NCBI RefSeq assembly: GCF_001700325.1
Contig: NZ_MATO01000038.1
Coordinates: forward strand, 1-64,000
Origin: Caryophanon latum
Lineage (GTDB): Bacteria; Bacillota; Bacilli; Bacillales_A; Planococcaceae
Length of the DNA stretch: 64,000 nucleotides
Direction: 5' to 3'
Below are positions 43,601 through 52,226 of the stretch, one piece after another. Position 1 is the first letter of the stretch. Every line of letters begins with the position of its first letter. The notes under the pieces were generated by a model that saw only the letters and a program-made list of their open reading frames with translations, was not told the origin of the DNA and searched no databases. A program made the position numbers and the translations under genes.

Positions 43601-44431
43601 ATGAAGGTTCTGAAAAAGACATGGTTAAGTGCAGCGATTGCAAGCAGCTTCGTCCTAGCAGCATGTAGCGACGGGCAACAAGCAGATCAAGCGACAAGTG
43701 GAGACGGTGAAACAATTGCCATTTCTGGTTCAACATCGGTCGGTCCGCTTGCTGAAAAGCTTGCAGCGAAATATGAAACAGACGTCAATGTCAATATTGA
43801 AGTAAACCAAATTGGTTCTTCTGCCGGCATTACAAATGCGATGAACGGGGTATCGGACATCGGCATGTCGTCGCGTGATTTAAAAGAAGAAGAAAAAGAA
43901 GCAGTCGAAGAAGTTGTCATTGCGTATGACGGCATCGTAGTCGTAACGCATCCGAGTAACTCAGTAAAGGACGTCACGATGGAGCAAGTGAAGCAAATTT
44001 TCACAGGCGAAATTACGAACTGGAAGCAGCTTGGCGGTGACGATTTAGAAATTGTCGTCGTATCGCGCGAGGACGGTTCAGGATCACGCGATGCATTCCA
44101 AGAAATCGTTGGCTACAGCTCAGGCGAACTCATTCGTAACGCCATTGTTGCAAGCGGAAACGGCAACATTAAAACGACCGTTGCGACGAACAAGCATGCA
44201 ATTGGCTTCATTTCGTTTGAATATATTGATGAAACGATTGGCACATTAAATATTAACGGGGTCGCACCAACAGCAGACAACGTATTAAATAATTCTTACG
44301 CGCTAGCACGTCCATTTTTATTCGTGCATCAGGCGGGCTTACATGAAGCAGGCGAGCAGTTCATTGACTTCATTTTAAGCAGTGAAGGACAAGATATTGT
44401 TGAAGAGGCGGGCGCCATTCGTCTTGACTAA
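43601..44431 (+). CDS. pstS: Phosphate-binding lipoprotein PstS
   Basis: A 276-residue phosphate-binding protein. Lipobox LAAC near residue 21; phosphate-site segments ISGSTSVGPLAEKL, GMSSRDLKEEE and SREDGSGSRDAFQEI are intact. It captures phosphate outside the membrane and feeds PstCAB. It opens the operon pstSCAB under a Pho box. Full length. Confidence 0.96.
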   Translation: MKVLKKTWLSAAIASSFVLAACSDGQQADQATSGDGETIAISGSTSVGPLAEKLAAKYETDVNVNIEVNQIGSSAGITNAMNGVSDIGMSSRDLKEEEKEAVEEVVIAYDGIVVVTHPSNSVKDVTMEQVKQIFTGEITNWKQLGGDDLEIVVVSREDGSGSRDAFQEIVGYSSGELIRNAIVASGNGNIKTTVATNKHAIGFISFEYIDETIGTLNINGVAPTADNVLNNSYALARPFLFVHQAGLHEAGEQFIDFILSSEGQDIVEEAGAIRLD

Positions 44432-44447
44432 TTAGGAGGATTTACAA

Positions 44448-45344
44448 GTGGACACAACACATACAGACATGACGAAAGCGAATAAACGAAAATACGCACT
44501 AGAGAAATTTTCATCGAAGCTATTTTTAGTGTGTGCGCTCCTTTCCGTCTTTAGTTTAGTGCTGATCGTCGGCTTCGTGTTTTATAAAGGCGCGACACCG
44601 TTCGTATCAGGTGAATATAGCTTTATTAACTTTTTATTCGCATCAGATTGGGTGCCGAGTGAAGATAAGTTCGGCATTTGGCCGATGATCGTCGCATCGC
44701 TATACGCAACGATTGGCGCACTCGTAATCGGCGTACCAGTTGGCTTATTTACAGCGATCTTCCTAGCAGAAATCGCACCGAAATCAGTTGCAAAAATTTT
44801 ATCACCTGCCATTCAATTGCTTGCAGGTATTCCATCTGTATTATACGGGGTGTTCGGTTTAGCGATCATCGTACCGTTTTTACAAAACAATTTAGGGCTA
44901 GCGCGTGGGCAAAGCTTAATTGCGGTCATTATCGTATTAGCGATCATGATGTTACCGACGATCGTTACCGTATCAGAAACGGCTATTCGCGCTGTACCGA
45001 AAGCATATCGTGAAGGTTCACTTGCGCTCGGTGCATCACAAATTGGCACGATTTTTAAAGTGATCGTACCAGCAGCAAAATCAGGAATTTTAGCAGCAGT
45101 CGTACTCGGGCTCGGTCGTGCAATCGGTGAAACGATGGCCGTTATTTTAGTCGCAGGAAACGCGTTAATCGTACCGACGAGCTTAACGGATTCCGTACGT
45201 CCACTGACGACGAACATCGCACTTGAGATGGGTTACGCAGCAGGCACGCATCAAGAAATGCTGTTTGCAACAGGGATTGTATTATTCTCATTCATTTTAA
45301 TTTTAAACTTCGTGTTATCGAAGCTATCAAAAGGTGGTCAATAA
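44448..45344 (+). CDS. pstC: Phosphate ABC permease PstC
   Basis: A 298-residue permease with six helices and the ABC coupling loop YREGSLALGASQIGTIFKVIVP, plus FGIWPMIVASLYATIGAL and SVLYGVFGLAIIVPFL. With PstA it forms the phosphate channel. The start is GTG at 44448 with AGGAGG 8 bases upstream. It overlaps the reading frame region of pstA by none, with a 1-base gap to its ATG. Confidence 0.95.
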   Translation: MDTTHTDMTKANKRKYALEKFSSKLFLVCALLSVFSLVLIVGFVFYKGATPFVSGEYSFINFLFASDWVPSEDKFGIWPMIVASLYATIGALVIGVPVGLFTAIFLAEIAPKSVAKILSPAIQLLAGIPSVLYGVFGLAIIVPFLQNNLGLARGQSLIAVIIVLAIMMLPTIVTVSETAIRAVPKAYREGSLALGASQIGTIFKVIVPAAKSGILAAVVLGLGRAIGETMAVILVAGNALIVPTSLTDSVRPLTTNIALEMGYAAGTHQEMLFATGIVLFSFILILNFVLSKLSKGGQ

Positions 45345-45345
45345 T

Positions 45346-46170
45346 ATGAGACAAGCAAAGGACGCCGTATTACGTGGATTATTGTGGGCATCAGCACTCG
45401 TATCCATCGGCGTATTACTACTCATCGTTGGGTTTATTTTTTATAAAGGTATTGGCTACATTAGCTTTGACTTCATTTTCGGTGACTACTCGCCAACAGG
45501 TGGCGGCGGTATTTTACCGATGATTGTTACAACGATTTACACAATTATCATTTCGTTAGTAATTGCGACACCACTTGGTATTTTAGCAGCAGTTTATTTA
45601 CAAGAATACGCAAAGCAAGGTCGTTTAGTAAACATCATTCGCTTTGCAACAGAAAGTTTAACAGGTATTCCATCAATTATTTACGGTTTATTCGGGGCAG
45701 TGTTCTTCGTAGCAACGTTAAAGCTCGGCATGTCAATACTCGCTGCATCATTAACGTTAACGATCATCGTGTTACCCGTCATTATTCGTACGACGGAGGA
45801 AGCATTAAAAACTGTGCCACAAAGCTACCGTGAAGGCTCGCTCGCACTTGGGACGACGAAGCTACAGACGTTATATAAAGTCATTTTACCGAGCGCAATG
45901 CCAGGTATTTTATCAGGAATTATTTTATCAATCGGACGGATCGTCGGGGAATCAGCAGCGATTTTCTTAACAGCAGGAACAGTTGCCGCAATGCCAGATA
46001 GCATTTTCTCATCAGCACGTACGTTAACCGTTCATTCATATTTAGTGACGCAGGAGTCGGGGGACATCGGATTAGCAGCAGCAGTCGGCATCGTCTTAAT
46101 CGTGTTAATTTTCTTTATTAACATGACAGCAACATTTATTTCGAAAAAGCTAAACAAAGCAGATTTTTAA
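45346..46170 (+). CDS. pstA: Phosphate ABC permease PstA
   Basis: A 274-residue permease partner of PstC, with GGGILPMIVTTIYTIIISL, SIIYGLFGAVFFV and the coupling loop YREGSLALGTTKLQTLYKVILP. ATG 45346 follows AAGGTGG by 8 bases, at the end of pstC. Six helices are predicted. Intact. Confidence 0.95.
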   Translation: MRQAKDAVLRGLLWASALVSIGVLLLIVGFIFYKGIGYISFDFIFGDYSPTGGGGILPMIVTTIYTIIISLVIATPLGILAAVYLQEYAKQGRLVNIIRFATESLTGIPSIIYGLFGAVFFVATLKLGMSILAASLTLTIIVLPVIIRTTEEALKTVPQSYREGSLALGTTKLQTLYKVILPSAMPGILSGIILSIGRIVGESAAIFLTAGTVAAMPDSIFSSARTLTVHSYLVTQESGDIGLAAAVGIVLIVLIFFINMTATFISKKLNKADF

Positions 46171-46188
46171 CATTTGGAGGGTTTCGTT

Positions 46189-47007
46189 ATGACAACGATT
46201 TTACATGAAACAACGTACACACAAGCAGCACCGATCGCAATGGAGCGCGGGTATAAAGCAACGAAAATCAACGTAGACAAATTAAACTTATTTTACGGTG
46301 ACAAGCAAGCACTATTTGACGTAAGCTTAAACATTCAGGAGAAGGAAGTAACGGCGCTAATTGGTCCTTCAGGCTGTGGGAAATCAACATTTTTACGTAC
46401 GTTAAACCGCATGAATGACTTAATCGAAGGTGTACGTGTTTCAGGTGATATTACCGTTGATGGCGAAAATATTTACACGTCTCAAGATGTCATTAAGCTG
46501 CGCACGAAAGTTGGCATGGTGTTCCAAAAGCCAAATTTATTCCCAATGAGCATTTACGATAACGTCGCGTACGGTCCTCGCATGCAAGGGATTAAAAATA
46601 AAAAGGTGCTAGACGCATTAGTAGAGGAAAGTTTACGCGGTGCGGCAATTTGGGATGAAGTAAAAGACCGTCTTAAAACGTCAGCGCTCGGTCTTTCAGG
46701 TGGTCAGCAGCAGCGTGTTTGTATCGCACGTGCCATCGCAATGAAACCAGACGTTATTTTAATGGATGAGCCGACGTCAGCGCTTGACCCAATTTCAACG
46801 TTAAAGGTTGAAGAATTAATTAGCGAGCTGAAAAAAGATTATACGATCGTGATTGTGACACACAACATGCAGCAAGCAGCACGCATTTCAGATAAAACAG
46901 CGTTCTTCTTAAACGGTGAAGTCATTGAGTACGATGAAACGGACGTCATTTTCCAAACACCAAACGATTCACGTACAGAAGATTACATTACAGGACGCTT
47001 CGGTTAA
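46189..47007 (+). CDS. pstB: Phosphate ABC ATPase PstB
   Basis: A 272-residue PstB ATPase. Walker [33 protein letters not shown] (typical PstB Q-loop segment), signature LSGGQQQR, Walker [12 protein letters not shown]. The ATG at 46189 follows GGAGGG. It ends the operon at a strong terminator; phoU, often next, is absent here and may lie elsewhere. Confidence 0.96.
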   Translation: MTTILHETTYTQAAPIAMERGYKATKINVDKLNLFYGDKQALFDVSLNIQEKEVTALIGPSGCGKSTFLRTLNRMNDLIEGVRVSGDITVDGENIYTSQDVIKLRTKVGMVFQKPNLFPMSIYDNVAYGPRMQGIKNKKVLDALVEESLRGAAIWDEVKDRLKTSALGLSGGQQQRVCIARAIAMKPDVILMDEPTSALDPISTLKVEELISELKKDYTIVIVTHNMQQAARISDKTAFFLNGEVIEYDETDVIFQTPNDSRTEDYITGRFG

Positions 47008-47013
47008 TATATG

Positions 47014-47046
47014 CGCGAGAAGTCAATGCGGCTTCTCGCGTTTTTT
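47014..47046 (+). terminator. Terminator of pst operon
   Basis: CGCGAGAAG and CTTCTCGCG form a 9-pair stem followed by TTTTTT. Confidence 0.9.
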
Positions 47047-47060
47047 GTCGTTTGCGCAAT

Positions 47061-47087
47061 GTTTGTAACGACGCCGAATATGGGAAT
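47061..47087 (+). promoter_or_regulatory. Possible sigma-B promoter of usp gene
   Basis: GTTTGT (47061-47066) and GGGAAT (47082-47087) with a 15-base spacer resemble the general-stress sigma-B consensus GTTTAA-N13-15-GGGTAT. It lies 90 bases before the universal stress protein, a typical sigma-B target class. Confidence 0.5.
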
Positions 47088-47178
47088 AGATATGTAATAC
47101 GAGGTGTATTGATTCGTTCACATCATCTAAATGAAGACTCATACACACGTGACTGAACAGAAGTAGGGGGGCATTACA

Positions 47179-47643
47179 ATGACAAGGTTGTATGAGCAAA
47201 TTATTATTGCTGTAGATCACTCGAGTGAAGCGTCATATGCATTTCAAACAGCATTAGGTATCGCAAGTCGCAACATTGGTTCGACGTTACACATTGTACA
47301 CGTAATGGATTCATCCGTACTATCGCCATTAAATAGCGGTATGGAAACGACTACATTAGAGCGAGTGCAGCGTGAGGCAGATGAGCTGCTTGCGCGTTTT
47401 GAACGACAGGCAGAAGATTACGGTTTGCAGTTTGTGCGTACTGTTGCAGAAATTGGTTCACCGAAAAACTTTATCGTGAAAGAGTATGCAAAGGAAATAC
47501 AGGCAGATTTAATTATTTGTGGTGCAACAGGTAAGTCTGGTTTACAGCGCATGTTCGTCGGCTCGGTGTCAGAAGCAATTGTGCGCTCAGCGACGTGTGA
47601 TGTACTCGTCATTCGTACGCCAGAGCATTTGTGGGAAACATAA
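47179..47643 (+). CDS. Universal stress protein, UspA family
   Basis: A 154-residue UspA-domain protein. The nucleotide-binding pattern is present: IIIAVDHSSEASYAF at the start, and GATGKSGLQRMFVGSVSEAIVRSATCDVLVI (G-2x-G-9x-G(S/T)) near the end. It likely binds ATP and acts in stress tolerance in the cytoplasm. GTAGGGGGG precedes the ATG. Its own transcript ends at a terminator; the upstream region suggests stress control. Confidence 0.92.
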   Translation: MTRLYEQIIIAVDHSSEASYAFQTALGIASRNIGSTLHIVHVMDSSVLSPLNSGMETTTLERVQREADELLARFERQAEDYGLQFVRTVAEIGSPKNFIVKEYAKEIQADLIICGATGKSGLQRMFVGSVSEAIVRSATCDVLVIRTPEHLWET

Positions 47644-47647
47644 AGAA

Positions 47648-47686
47648 AAAAGTGCAACGACGCGTTTAAATCGTTGCACTTTTTCT
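47648..47686 (+). terminator. Terminator after usp gene
   Basis: AAAGTGCAACGA and TCGTTGCACTTT form a perfect stem followed by Ts. Confidence 0.88.
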
Positions 47687-47829
47687 TTGTTATATAACAG
47701 CTTCGATATGCAATTTAAAAAGAAAAAAATATCGTACTGTAACAACAGCTATAACATGTGATAAACTAGTAGTACAAAGGGAAAATAACGCGAGTACATC
47801 GTCGTATTGGATGGAAGGGAGCAGTTTGT

Positions 47830-48570
47830 ATGAATCAAGCATTTTGTGTAAGTGATATTCATGGGTGTTACGATGAGTTTGTTGCACTACTAAAGCATTG
47901 GGACGTAGACAACGAGCAATTAATTTTAATGGGAGACTACATTGACCGCGGTACGAAATCAAAAGAGGTCATGGCACATATACAACAACTTTGTCATACA
48001 TATAAAGAGCAAGTAATTGTGTTAAAGGGGAATCATGATGCGATGCTCGGAGAATTTGTCGAAGATCCGCGTGGCACGTTAGCGGAGCGTTTTTTACGTA
48101 ACGGTGGTCAGCAAACGCTCGCATCGTTTATCGGTGAGCGAGTAGCGCATCTTAGTCGGGAGGAGCAGGCGAACTACATGGAGACTCATTACGAGCAGGA
48201 GCTGGCGTTTTTACAAAGCTTGCCGCTCTATTACGAATGGGGCAACGTGCTGTTTACACATGCGGGCTTCCAGTCAAAATATACGACGTGGCAAGAAAGC
48301 ACCGAGGAGCATTTTTTATGGATTCGTCAGCACTACGGTAAGGAAAATGGCTCAGGGCTACGCAATGTGTTTGGGCATACGCCGACCGCCCGCATCCGAA
48401 GCGAGGAAGAAAAGCACGGGAGTCACGAAGAGCACCACGGCATTTGGATTTCAAACGATGGCAAATACATCGGCATTGACGGTGGTTGCGTATTCGGCGG
48501 GCAATTAAACGGGCTGCGCATTAAAAAAGACGGGCGCATCGTAGGCATTATACAAGAGGCAAAGCAATGA
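47830..48570 (+). CDS. PPP-type serine/threonine phosphatase
   Basis: A 246-residue metallophosphoesterase of the PP1/PrpE type. All metal-binding motifs are present: SDIHGCYDE, GDYIDRG, GNHD, then the histidine motifs FTHAGF and FGHTP, and DGGCVFGG near the end. It would remove phosphate from protein Ser/Thr or from Ap4A-like nucleotides. GAAGGGAG precedes the ATG. Its stop overlaps the ASCH gene start (ATGA), so the two are coupled. Confidence 0.92.
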   Translation: MNQAFCVSDIHGCYDEFVALLKHWDVDNEQLILMGDYIDRGTKSKEVMAHIQQLCHTYKEQVIVLKGNHDAMLGEFVEDPRGTLAERFLRNGGQQTLASFIGERVAHLSREEQANYMETHYEQELAFLQSLPLYYEWGNVLFTHAGFQSKYTTWQESTEEHFLWIRQHYGKENGSGLRNVFGHTPTARIRSEEEKHGSHEEHHGIWISNDGKYIGIDGGCVFGGQLNGLRIKKDGRIVGIIQEAKQ

Positions 48571-49007
48571 ACGAAGCAATAACACAGTACTGGGCGCAAT
48601 TTTTACAGCAGCACCCACATGCAGAGCTATATGAAGCATTTTCGTTTGCGCATACGAAGGAGCTTGCCGATGAATTAGGCAGCTACGTCGTTAATGGTAC
48701 GAAAACCGCGACGCGCTCAGCGAAAGTGCTGTACGACAAATTAGGCGATCCACTTCCGCAAGTTGGCATGTATTCAATCGTTTTAAATGGTGACGAGCAG
48801 CCAATCGCAATTATCGAGACAACGGAAGTGACAATTGTGCCGATGAATGAAGTGAGTGAGGCGTTTGCCGTTGCAGAAGGTGAAGGCACGTACGACGATT
48901 GGTGGCGCGGGCATGTTGCTTATTTTAGTGAAACATTGCCGCAGCACGGAGAAGCATTTTCAGACGATATGTTGCTCGTATGTGAGCGCTTTCAACGCGT
49001 GAAATAA
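48567..49007 (+). CDS. ASCH-domain protein
   Basis: A 146-residue protein of the ASCH superfamily, a PUA-like RNA-binding fold. Seen: FAHTKELADELGSYVVNGTKTATRSA near residue 28, PQVGMYSIVLNGDEQPIAIIETTEV and GEGTYDDWWRGHVAYF, which match ASCH proteins of Bacillus. Some members hydrolyse N4-acetylcytidine or act on RNA, but the role here is unknown. It is translationally coupled to the phosphatase. Confidence 0.88.
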   Translation: MNEAITQYWAQFLQQHPHAELYEAFSFAHTKELADELGSYVVNGTKTATRSAKVLYDKLGDPLPQVGMYSIVLNGDEQPIAIIETTEVTIVPMNEVSEAFAVAEGEGTYDDWWRGHVAYFSETLPQHGEAFSDDMLLVCERFQRVK

Positions 49008-49010
49008 CGA

Positions 49011-49050
49011 AAAAGGCTTGCTGGAACGGAATTGTTCGAGCAAGCCTTTT
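49011..49050. terminator. Bidirectional terminator
   Basis: AAAAGGCTTGCT and AGCAAGCCTTTT form a perfect stem between convergent genes. Confidence 0.85.
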
Positions 49051-49055
49051 GTCGT

Positions 49056-49961
49056 TTAAAAATGATAATCGTCTTCGCAAATAATCATTTCCTTCGGGTC
49101 GTACGGTTCAATGTGGACGAATGCCAAGGCATGTTCATCAATTGTACGAATGTACGCTTCGATTTCTTCTGTAATTTCGTGGGAGCGGCGCACATTTAAG
49201 TTTGGATTGACCGCAACCGTTACGTCTAGCAGCATTAAGCTTCCGTGCTGGCGACCGCGCACATCACGCACTTCCCGCACTTGCGGAATGTGTGCTGCTT
49301 CGACTTTGACGCGTTCTAAAATGTCGTGATCAAAGCCGTCTGTCAGTAAATGAATCGCTTCCTTTAAAATTTCGTACGCTGTTTTTAAAATGATGATGCC
49401 GACGATGAACGCTGTAATTGTATCGATAATCGGTAAGCCGACGATCGCTGCTGTAATGCCGACCGCTGTTGCGATGCTAACGAGCGCATCAGAGCGATTG
49501 TCATACGCTGCTGCTTTCACCGCTGTACTTTTAATTTTTTCAGCTAGCTGTAAATTGTAGCGATATACTGCATACATGACAACAGCACTAAATAATGATA
49601 CCCAAATTGTTAACGTATCTGGGTTGCCGTGCGTCGTCGTAAATAAGCTTTTCACCGCAGTTAATAACACTTCAATGCCGACGTAAATCATAACGAATGA
49701 CGCGATGAGTGACGCAATCGTTTCAGCGCGTAAATGTCCATATTGATGGTCATCATCTGGTGGCCGCTGCGAAATGCGCAGTCCGACAAGCACCGCAATC
49801 GAGGCGATAATGTCGGTTAAGTTGTTTAGACCGTCTGCACGTAACGCCTGTGAGTCACCGATATAGCCAAACGCAAGCTTCAATGTACTTAAAAAAATGT
49901 AGGCGATAATCGATAAGTACGCCCCTTTTTCACCAGCACGTAAATTTGTATATGTATCCAC
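49056..49961 (-). CDS. Cation diffusion facilitator transporter
   Basis: A 301-residue CDF-family metal/H+ antiporter. Six helices with KLAFGYIGDSQALRADGLNNLTDIIAS (helix 2 metal site) and KAAAYDNRSDALVSIATAVG (helix 5 site with the D-x3-D pair), HQYGHLRAETIAS between, and a cytoplasmic C-terminal domain. It resembles the Bacillus MneP/YdbO-type manganese or iron exporters. The start is GTG at 49961, with AGGGGG 7 bases upstream. It would export divalent metal; which one is not determined. Confidence 0.9.
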   Translation of the reverse strand: MDTYTNLRAGEKGAYLSIIAYIFLSTLKLAFGYIGDSQALRADGLNNLTDIIASIAVLVGLRISQRPPDDDHQYGHLRAETIASLIASFVMIYVGIEVLLTAVKSLFTTTHGNPDTLTIWVSLFSAVVMYAVYRYNLQLAEKIKSTAVKAAAYDNRSDALVSIATAVGITAAIVGLPIIDTITAFIVGIIILKTAYEILKEAIHLLTDGFDHDILERVKVEAAHIPQVREVRDVRGRQHGSLMLLDVTVAVNPNLNVRRSHEITEEIEAYIRTIDEHALAFVHIEPYDPKEMIICEDDYHF

Positions 49962-50093
49962 AATGTTTCCCCCTTGCAACTCTTCTGAAAACACGAAAGA
50001 GGCTGTTCGCAATCTCTTTTTGCGAACAACCTCTTCATATGAGCTTCCATTATACCATAGTTATGTTAGCTACGTTGTTATATTTTACGTATT

Positions 50094-50909
50094 TTAATAC
50101 GTTTTTCCGTCTAAAAATGAGCCGTCACGATAGCTACGAAACGCTTGCTGAATTTCCTCTGTTGTATTCATAACGAACGGACCTTGTGCAACAATCGGCT
50201 CTTTGATCGGCTCACCGCTAAAGATGACGAAGCGCGTATTAGACGTTGCGTGAACCGTCACGTGCTGTTCGTCGTCGCTGCGGTCAAGGTGAATGAAGTC
50301 GTACGCACGCGCTGTTTCGCCGTCAATTGTAAACTCGCCGTCTAACACGTACACGTATGAATTGTACGTCGCTGGAATCGTAAACGTATGCGCCGCGTCT
50401 GCTTGTAGCTCGACGTTGCCGTAAAAGAACGGCGTAAGAAGCGTCAGCGGTGAGGAAACGCCATCAATTGTTCCTGCTAAGACGTCGATATGCCCATTTT
50501 TAAGCGCCACACGCGGAACGTTTGCTTTCGGTAAATCTTCATAATACCCGTCTACTTTTTTATGCTCGCTCGATAAGTTCACCCATAGCTGTAATACGCG
50601 TACGTCCTCATTAGCGTCTGGATTTTCGTTATGAATAATGCCACGTCCTGCCGTCATCATTTGGAAGTCACCTACGTGTAAACGACCGCCGCCACCTGTT
50701 TTCGAATCGTAATGTGTTAAGCTGCCGTCAAGTACGTATGTCACCGTTTGAATGCCTTTATGCGGGTGATCGGCAAATGTGTTATGAGCGAAGCGGTCGT
50801 CAGCTAAAATGATGAACGGATCGTTGTCATATAAATCGTCTGTTTGTAATGCGTAATGTAAATGGCGACCGTCGCCTGCTTGTAGTGGAATTTGTTTTAT
50901 TCTCATCAT
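50094..50909 (-). CDS. Pirin-family protein
   Basis: A 271-residue bicupin pirin. The N-terminal cupin holds DRFAHNTFADHPHKGIQTVTYVLDGSL with the metal-binding histidines (HPHKGIQT), then MTAGRGIIHNENP. Bacterial pirins bind Fe and some have quercetinase activity. The start ATG at 50909 is preceded by GAGGAG; an adjacent ATG at 50906 is possible. It is divergent from a TetR gene, whose product may control it. Confidence 0.9.
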   Translation of the reverse strand: MMRIKQIPLQAGDGRHLHYALQTDDLYDNDPFIILADDRFAHNTFADHPHKGIQTVTYVLDGSLTHYDSKTGGGGRLHVGDFQMMTAGRGIIHNENPDANEDVRVLQLWVNLSSEHKKVDGYYEDLPKANVPRVALKNGHIDVLAGTIDGVSSPLTLLTPFFYGNVELQADAAHTFTIPATYNSYVYVLDGEFTIDGETARAYDFIHLDRSDDEQHVTVHATSNTRFVIFSGEPIKEPIVAQGPFVMNTTEEIQQAFRSYRDGSFLDGKTY

Positions 50910-50935
50910 CGTCACTCCTCGTTTGTTGTTGACTT

Positions 50936-51011
50936 CAGTATAGAACGAAAAAATTTGGTAAACAATGGACAGAGTGCGCGCTTTGTTGCTTAAACGACAG
51001 TTTTGTATAAT
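50936..51011. promoter_or_regulatory. Divergent promoters pirin / TetR
   Basis: Plus strand: TTGTTG (50983-50988) and TATAAT (51006-51011), 17 apart, for the TetR gene. Minus strand: TTGTTT (50965-50960) and TATACT (50942-50937), 17 apart, for pirin. The 50 bases between would hold an operator. Confidence 0.55.
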
Positions 51012-51035
51012 TGTTGTAAAGAGGAGGTGCGGCCA

Positions 51036-51560
51036 ATGGATCCACGTACAATTCGAACGAGACAGCTCATTGTTGATAGCTTTCATATATTAATTCGCAC
51101 GACCGATTTTTCACACATTTCAGTGAAGATGATTACCGAAACAGCACACATTAACCGCGCGACGTTTTATGCGCATTTTGTCGATAAATACGAGCTGCTA
51201 GACACGGTGCTACAGCAGTTAGTTGAGGAGCAGCTTGCCGAGGCGACGAGCGAAACGGTAGGGGAGCAGTTAATAATCGAGCTGTTTACAGGCATTGCGA
51301 ACGTGCATGACGCGATGCATAGCAGTTGCCGAAAAGGCTACGATTCATTTGCGAGCATGATTGAGGAAGTCGCTAAAAATGAAACGAAAGCATTGCTTGC
51401 ACGCGTTTTACCAGCAAGCAGCGAGCGCGAGAGACAAATGATCAGCTGGGCGATTTACGGAGCATTTTCACAATGGCAGCACACGCATAGCGAAACGGTA
51501 GAGCAAGCCGCCGCTGCAACGGCTACATTGCTCGAGCCGATGCTTGGCGCAATAAAATAA
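51036..51560 (+). CDS. TetR-family regulator
   Basis: A 174-residue TetR-type repressor. The helix-turn-helix spans FSHISVKMITETAHINRATFYAHFVDKYEL, the standard TetR signature including the TFYxHFxxKxxL end. The C-terminal domain is helical and of the YwqA/TetR_C type, not further identified. ATG 51036 follows GAGGAGG. It is divergent from the pirin gene and probably controls it. Confidence 0.88.
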   Translation: MDPRTIRTRQLIVDSFHILIRTTDFSHISVKMITETAHINRATFYAHFVDKYELLDTVLQQLVEEQLAEATSETVGEQLIIELFTGIANVHDAMHSSCRKGYDSFASMIEEVAKNETKALLARVLPASSERERQMISWAIYGAFSQWQHTHSETVEQAAAATATLLEPMLGAIK

Positions 51561-51618
51561 TCGTCAACACTTCATTTGCGTGATATAATGGATTCTTATG
51601 TATAACGGAGGTGTAACG

Positions 51619-51828
51619 ATGGGTAAACGATGGACGTTAAAGGAAATTAAAGAATTCGTCGAAAAAAATTCAGACAGTGAATTATTAACGACAGAATACC
51701 GTGGCTTCTCACAAAAGCTTGAGTTCAAATGCGCTTGTGGCAACACATTTGAAAAGCCATGGAAGAAATTTAAAGAAAATCATCAGCGTAAATGTGAAGT
51801 GTGTCAACCACCAAAAGCATCTCGCTAA
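51619..51828 (+). CDS. Small zinc-ribbon-like protein
   Basis: A 69-residue protein with a C-A-C ... C-x2-C arrangement (FKCACGNTFEKPW, then RKCEVCQ), like the treble-clef zinc-binding modules seen at the N-terminus of some endonuclease-associated proteins. A helical part with the WTLKEIKEFVEKNSDSELL segment precedes it. ATG 51619 has GGAGGTG 5 bases before. Function unknown. Confidence 0.75.
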   Translation: MGKRWTLKEIKEFVEKNSDSELLTTEYRGFSQKLEFKCACGNTFEKPWKKFKENHQRKCEVCQPPKASR

Positions 51829-52003
51829 TATATATACAAGGTGATTGAAATTTAGAATGTGAACGAGGCTCGAAACAAGAGGCGGACTCTTGCGGGAAAA
51901 GCGTGAGCGTGACACGAAAGGCTCGAGCCACGCCCGCGGAAAGCCTGCCTCGATGTGGAGAGCCGACGAACAAAACGCTAAAATACATTCACCGTCTATA
52001 TAG
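51829..52003. repeat. Family-2 interspersed element, full copy
   Basis: Ends related to TATATAGACGGTGAATG face each other (left 51829-51860 degenerate, right ACCGTCTATATA 51991-52002). The core holds GGCTCGAAACAAGAGGCGGA, GCGGGAAAAGCGTGAGCGTG, GGCTCGAGCCACGCCCGCGG and AAAGCCTGCCTCG, strongly self-complementary. It lies between the zinc-ribbon gene and the Sel1-repeat gene. Confidence 0.75.
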
Positions 52004-52015
52004 AACGAAAAAAAG

Positions 52016-52148
52016 GCGAATTTTGATGACGTAGCGTGTGAAGCGGCGACTTCTAGGGGGAACAGAACGTGCCGAGAGACTTGCATTTGTAAGGCTCGAG
52101 CCGCTCCCTGAGGAAGGCGTCCGCGTGACGAAGCGTAGTCGGAAAGCA
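52016..52148. repeat. Family-1-like core next to family-2 copy
   Basis: Contains AAGCGGCGACTTCTAGGGGG, GGCTCGAGCCGCTCCCTGAG and GAAGGCGTCCGCGTG, related to the core of family-1 copies C and E but with no clear terminal repeats. Confidence 0.5.
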
Positions 52149-52197
52149 ACAAAGCGTTATCGGGAAATTGTATTTTCCTGATAACGCTTTGTTTTGT
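52149..52197. terminator. Bidirectional terminator
   Basis: AAAGCGTTATCGGGAAA and TTTTCCTGATAACGCTTT form a long stem, followed by TGTTTTGTTCTATTTT on the plus strand. Confidence 0.8.
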
Positions 52198-52226
52198 TCT
52201 ATTTTTTTTCATCGTTACGGTCGTTT

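Noticed and set aside
51709-52212. 167-codon minus-strand frame
   Set aside because: It runs through the family-2 and family-1-like elements and the end of the zinc-ribbon gene; no start signal and no family resemblance.
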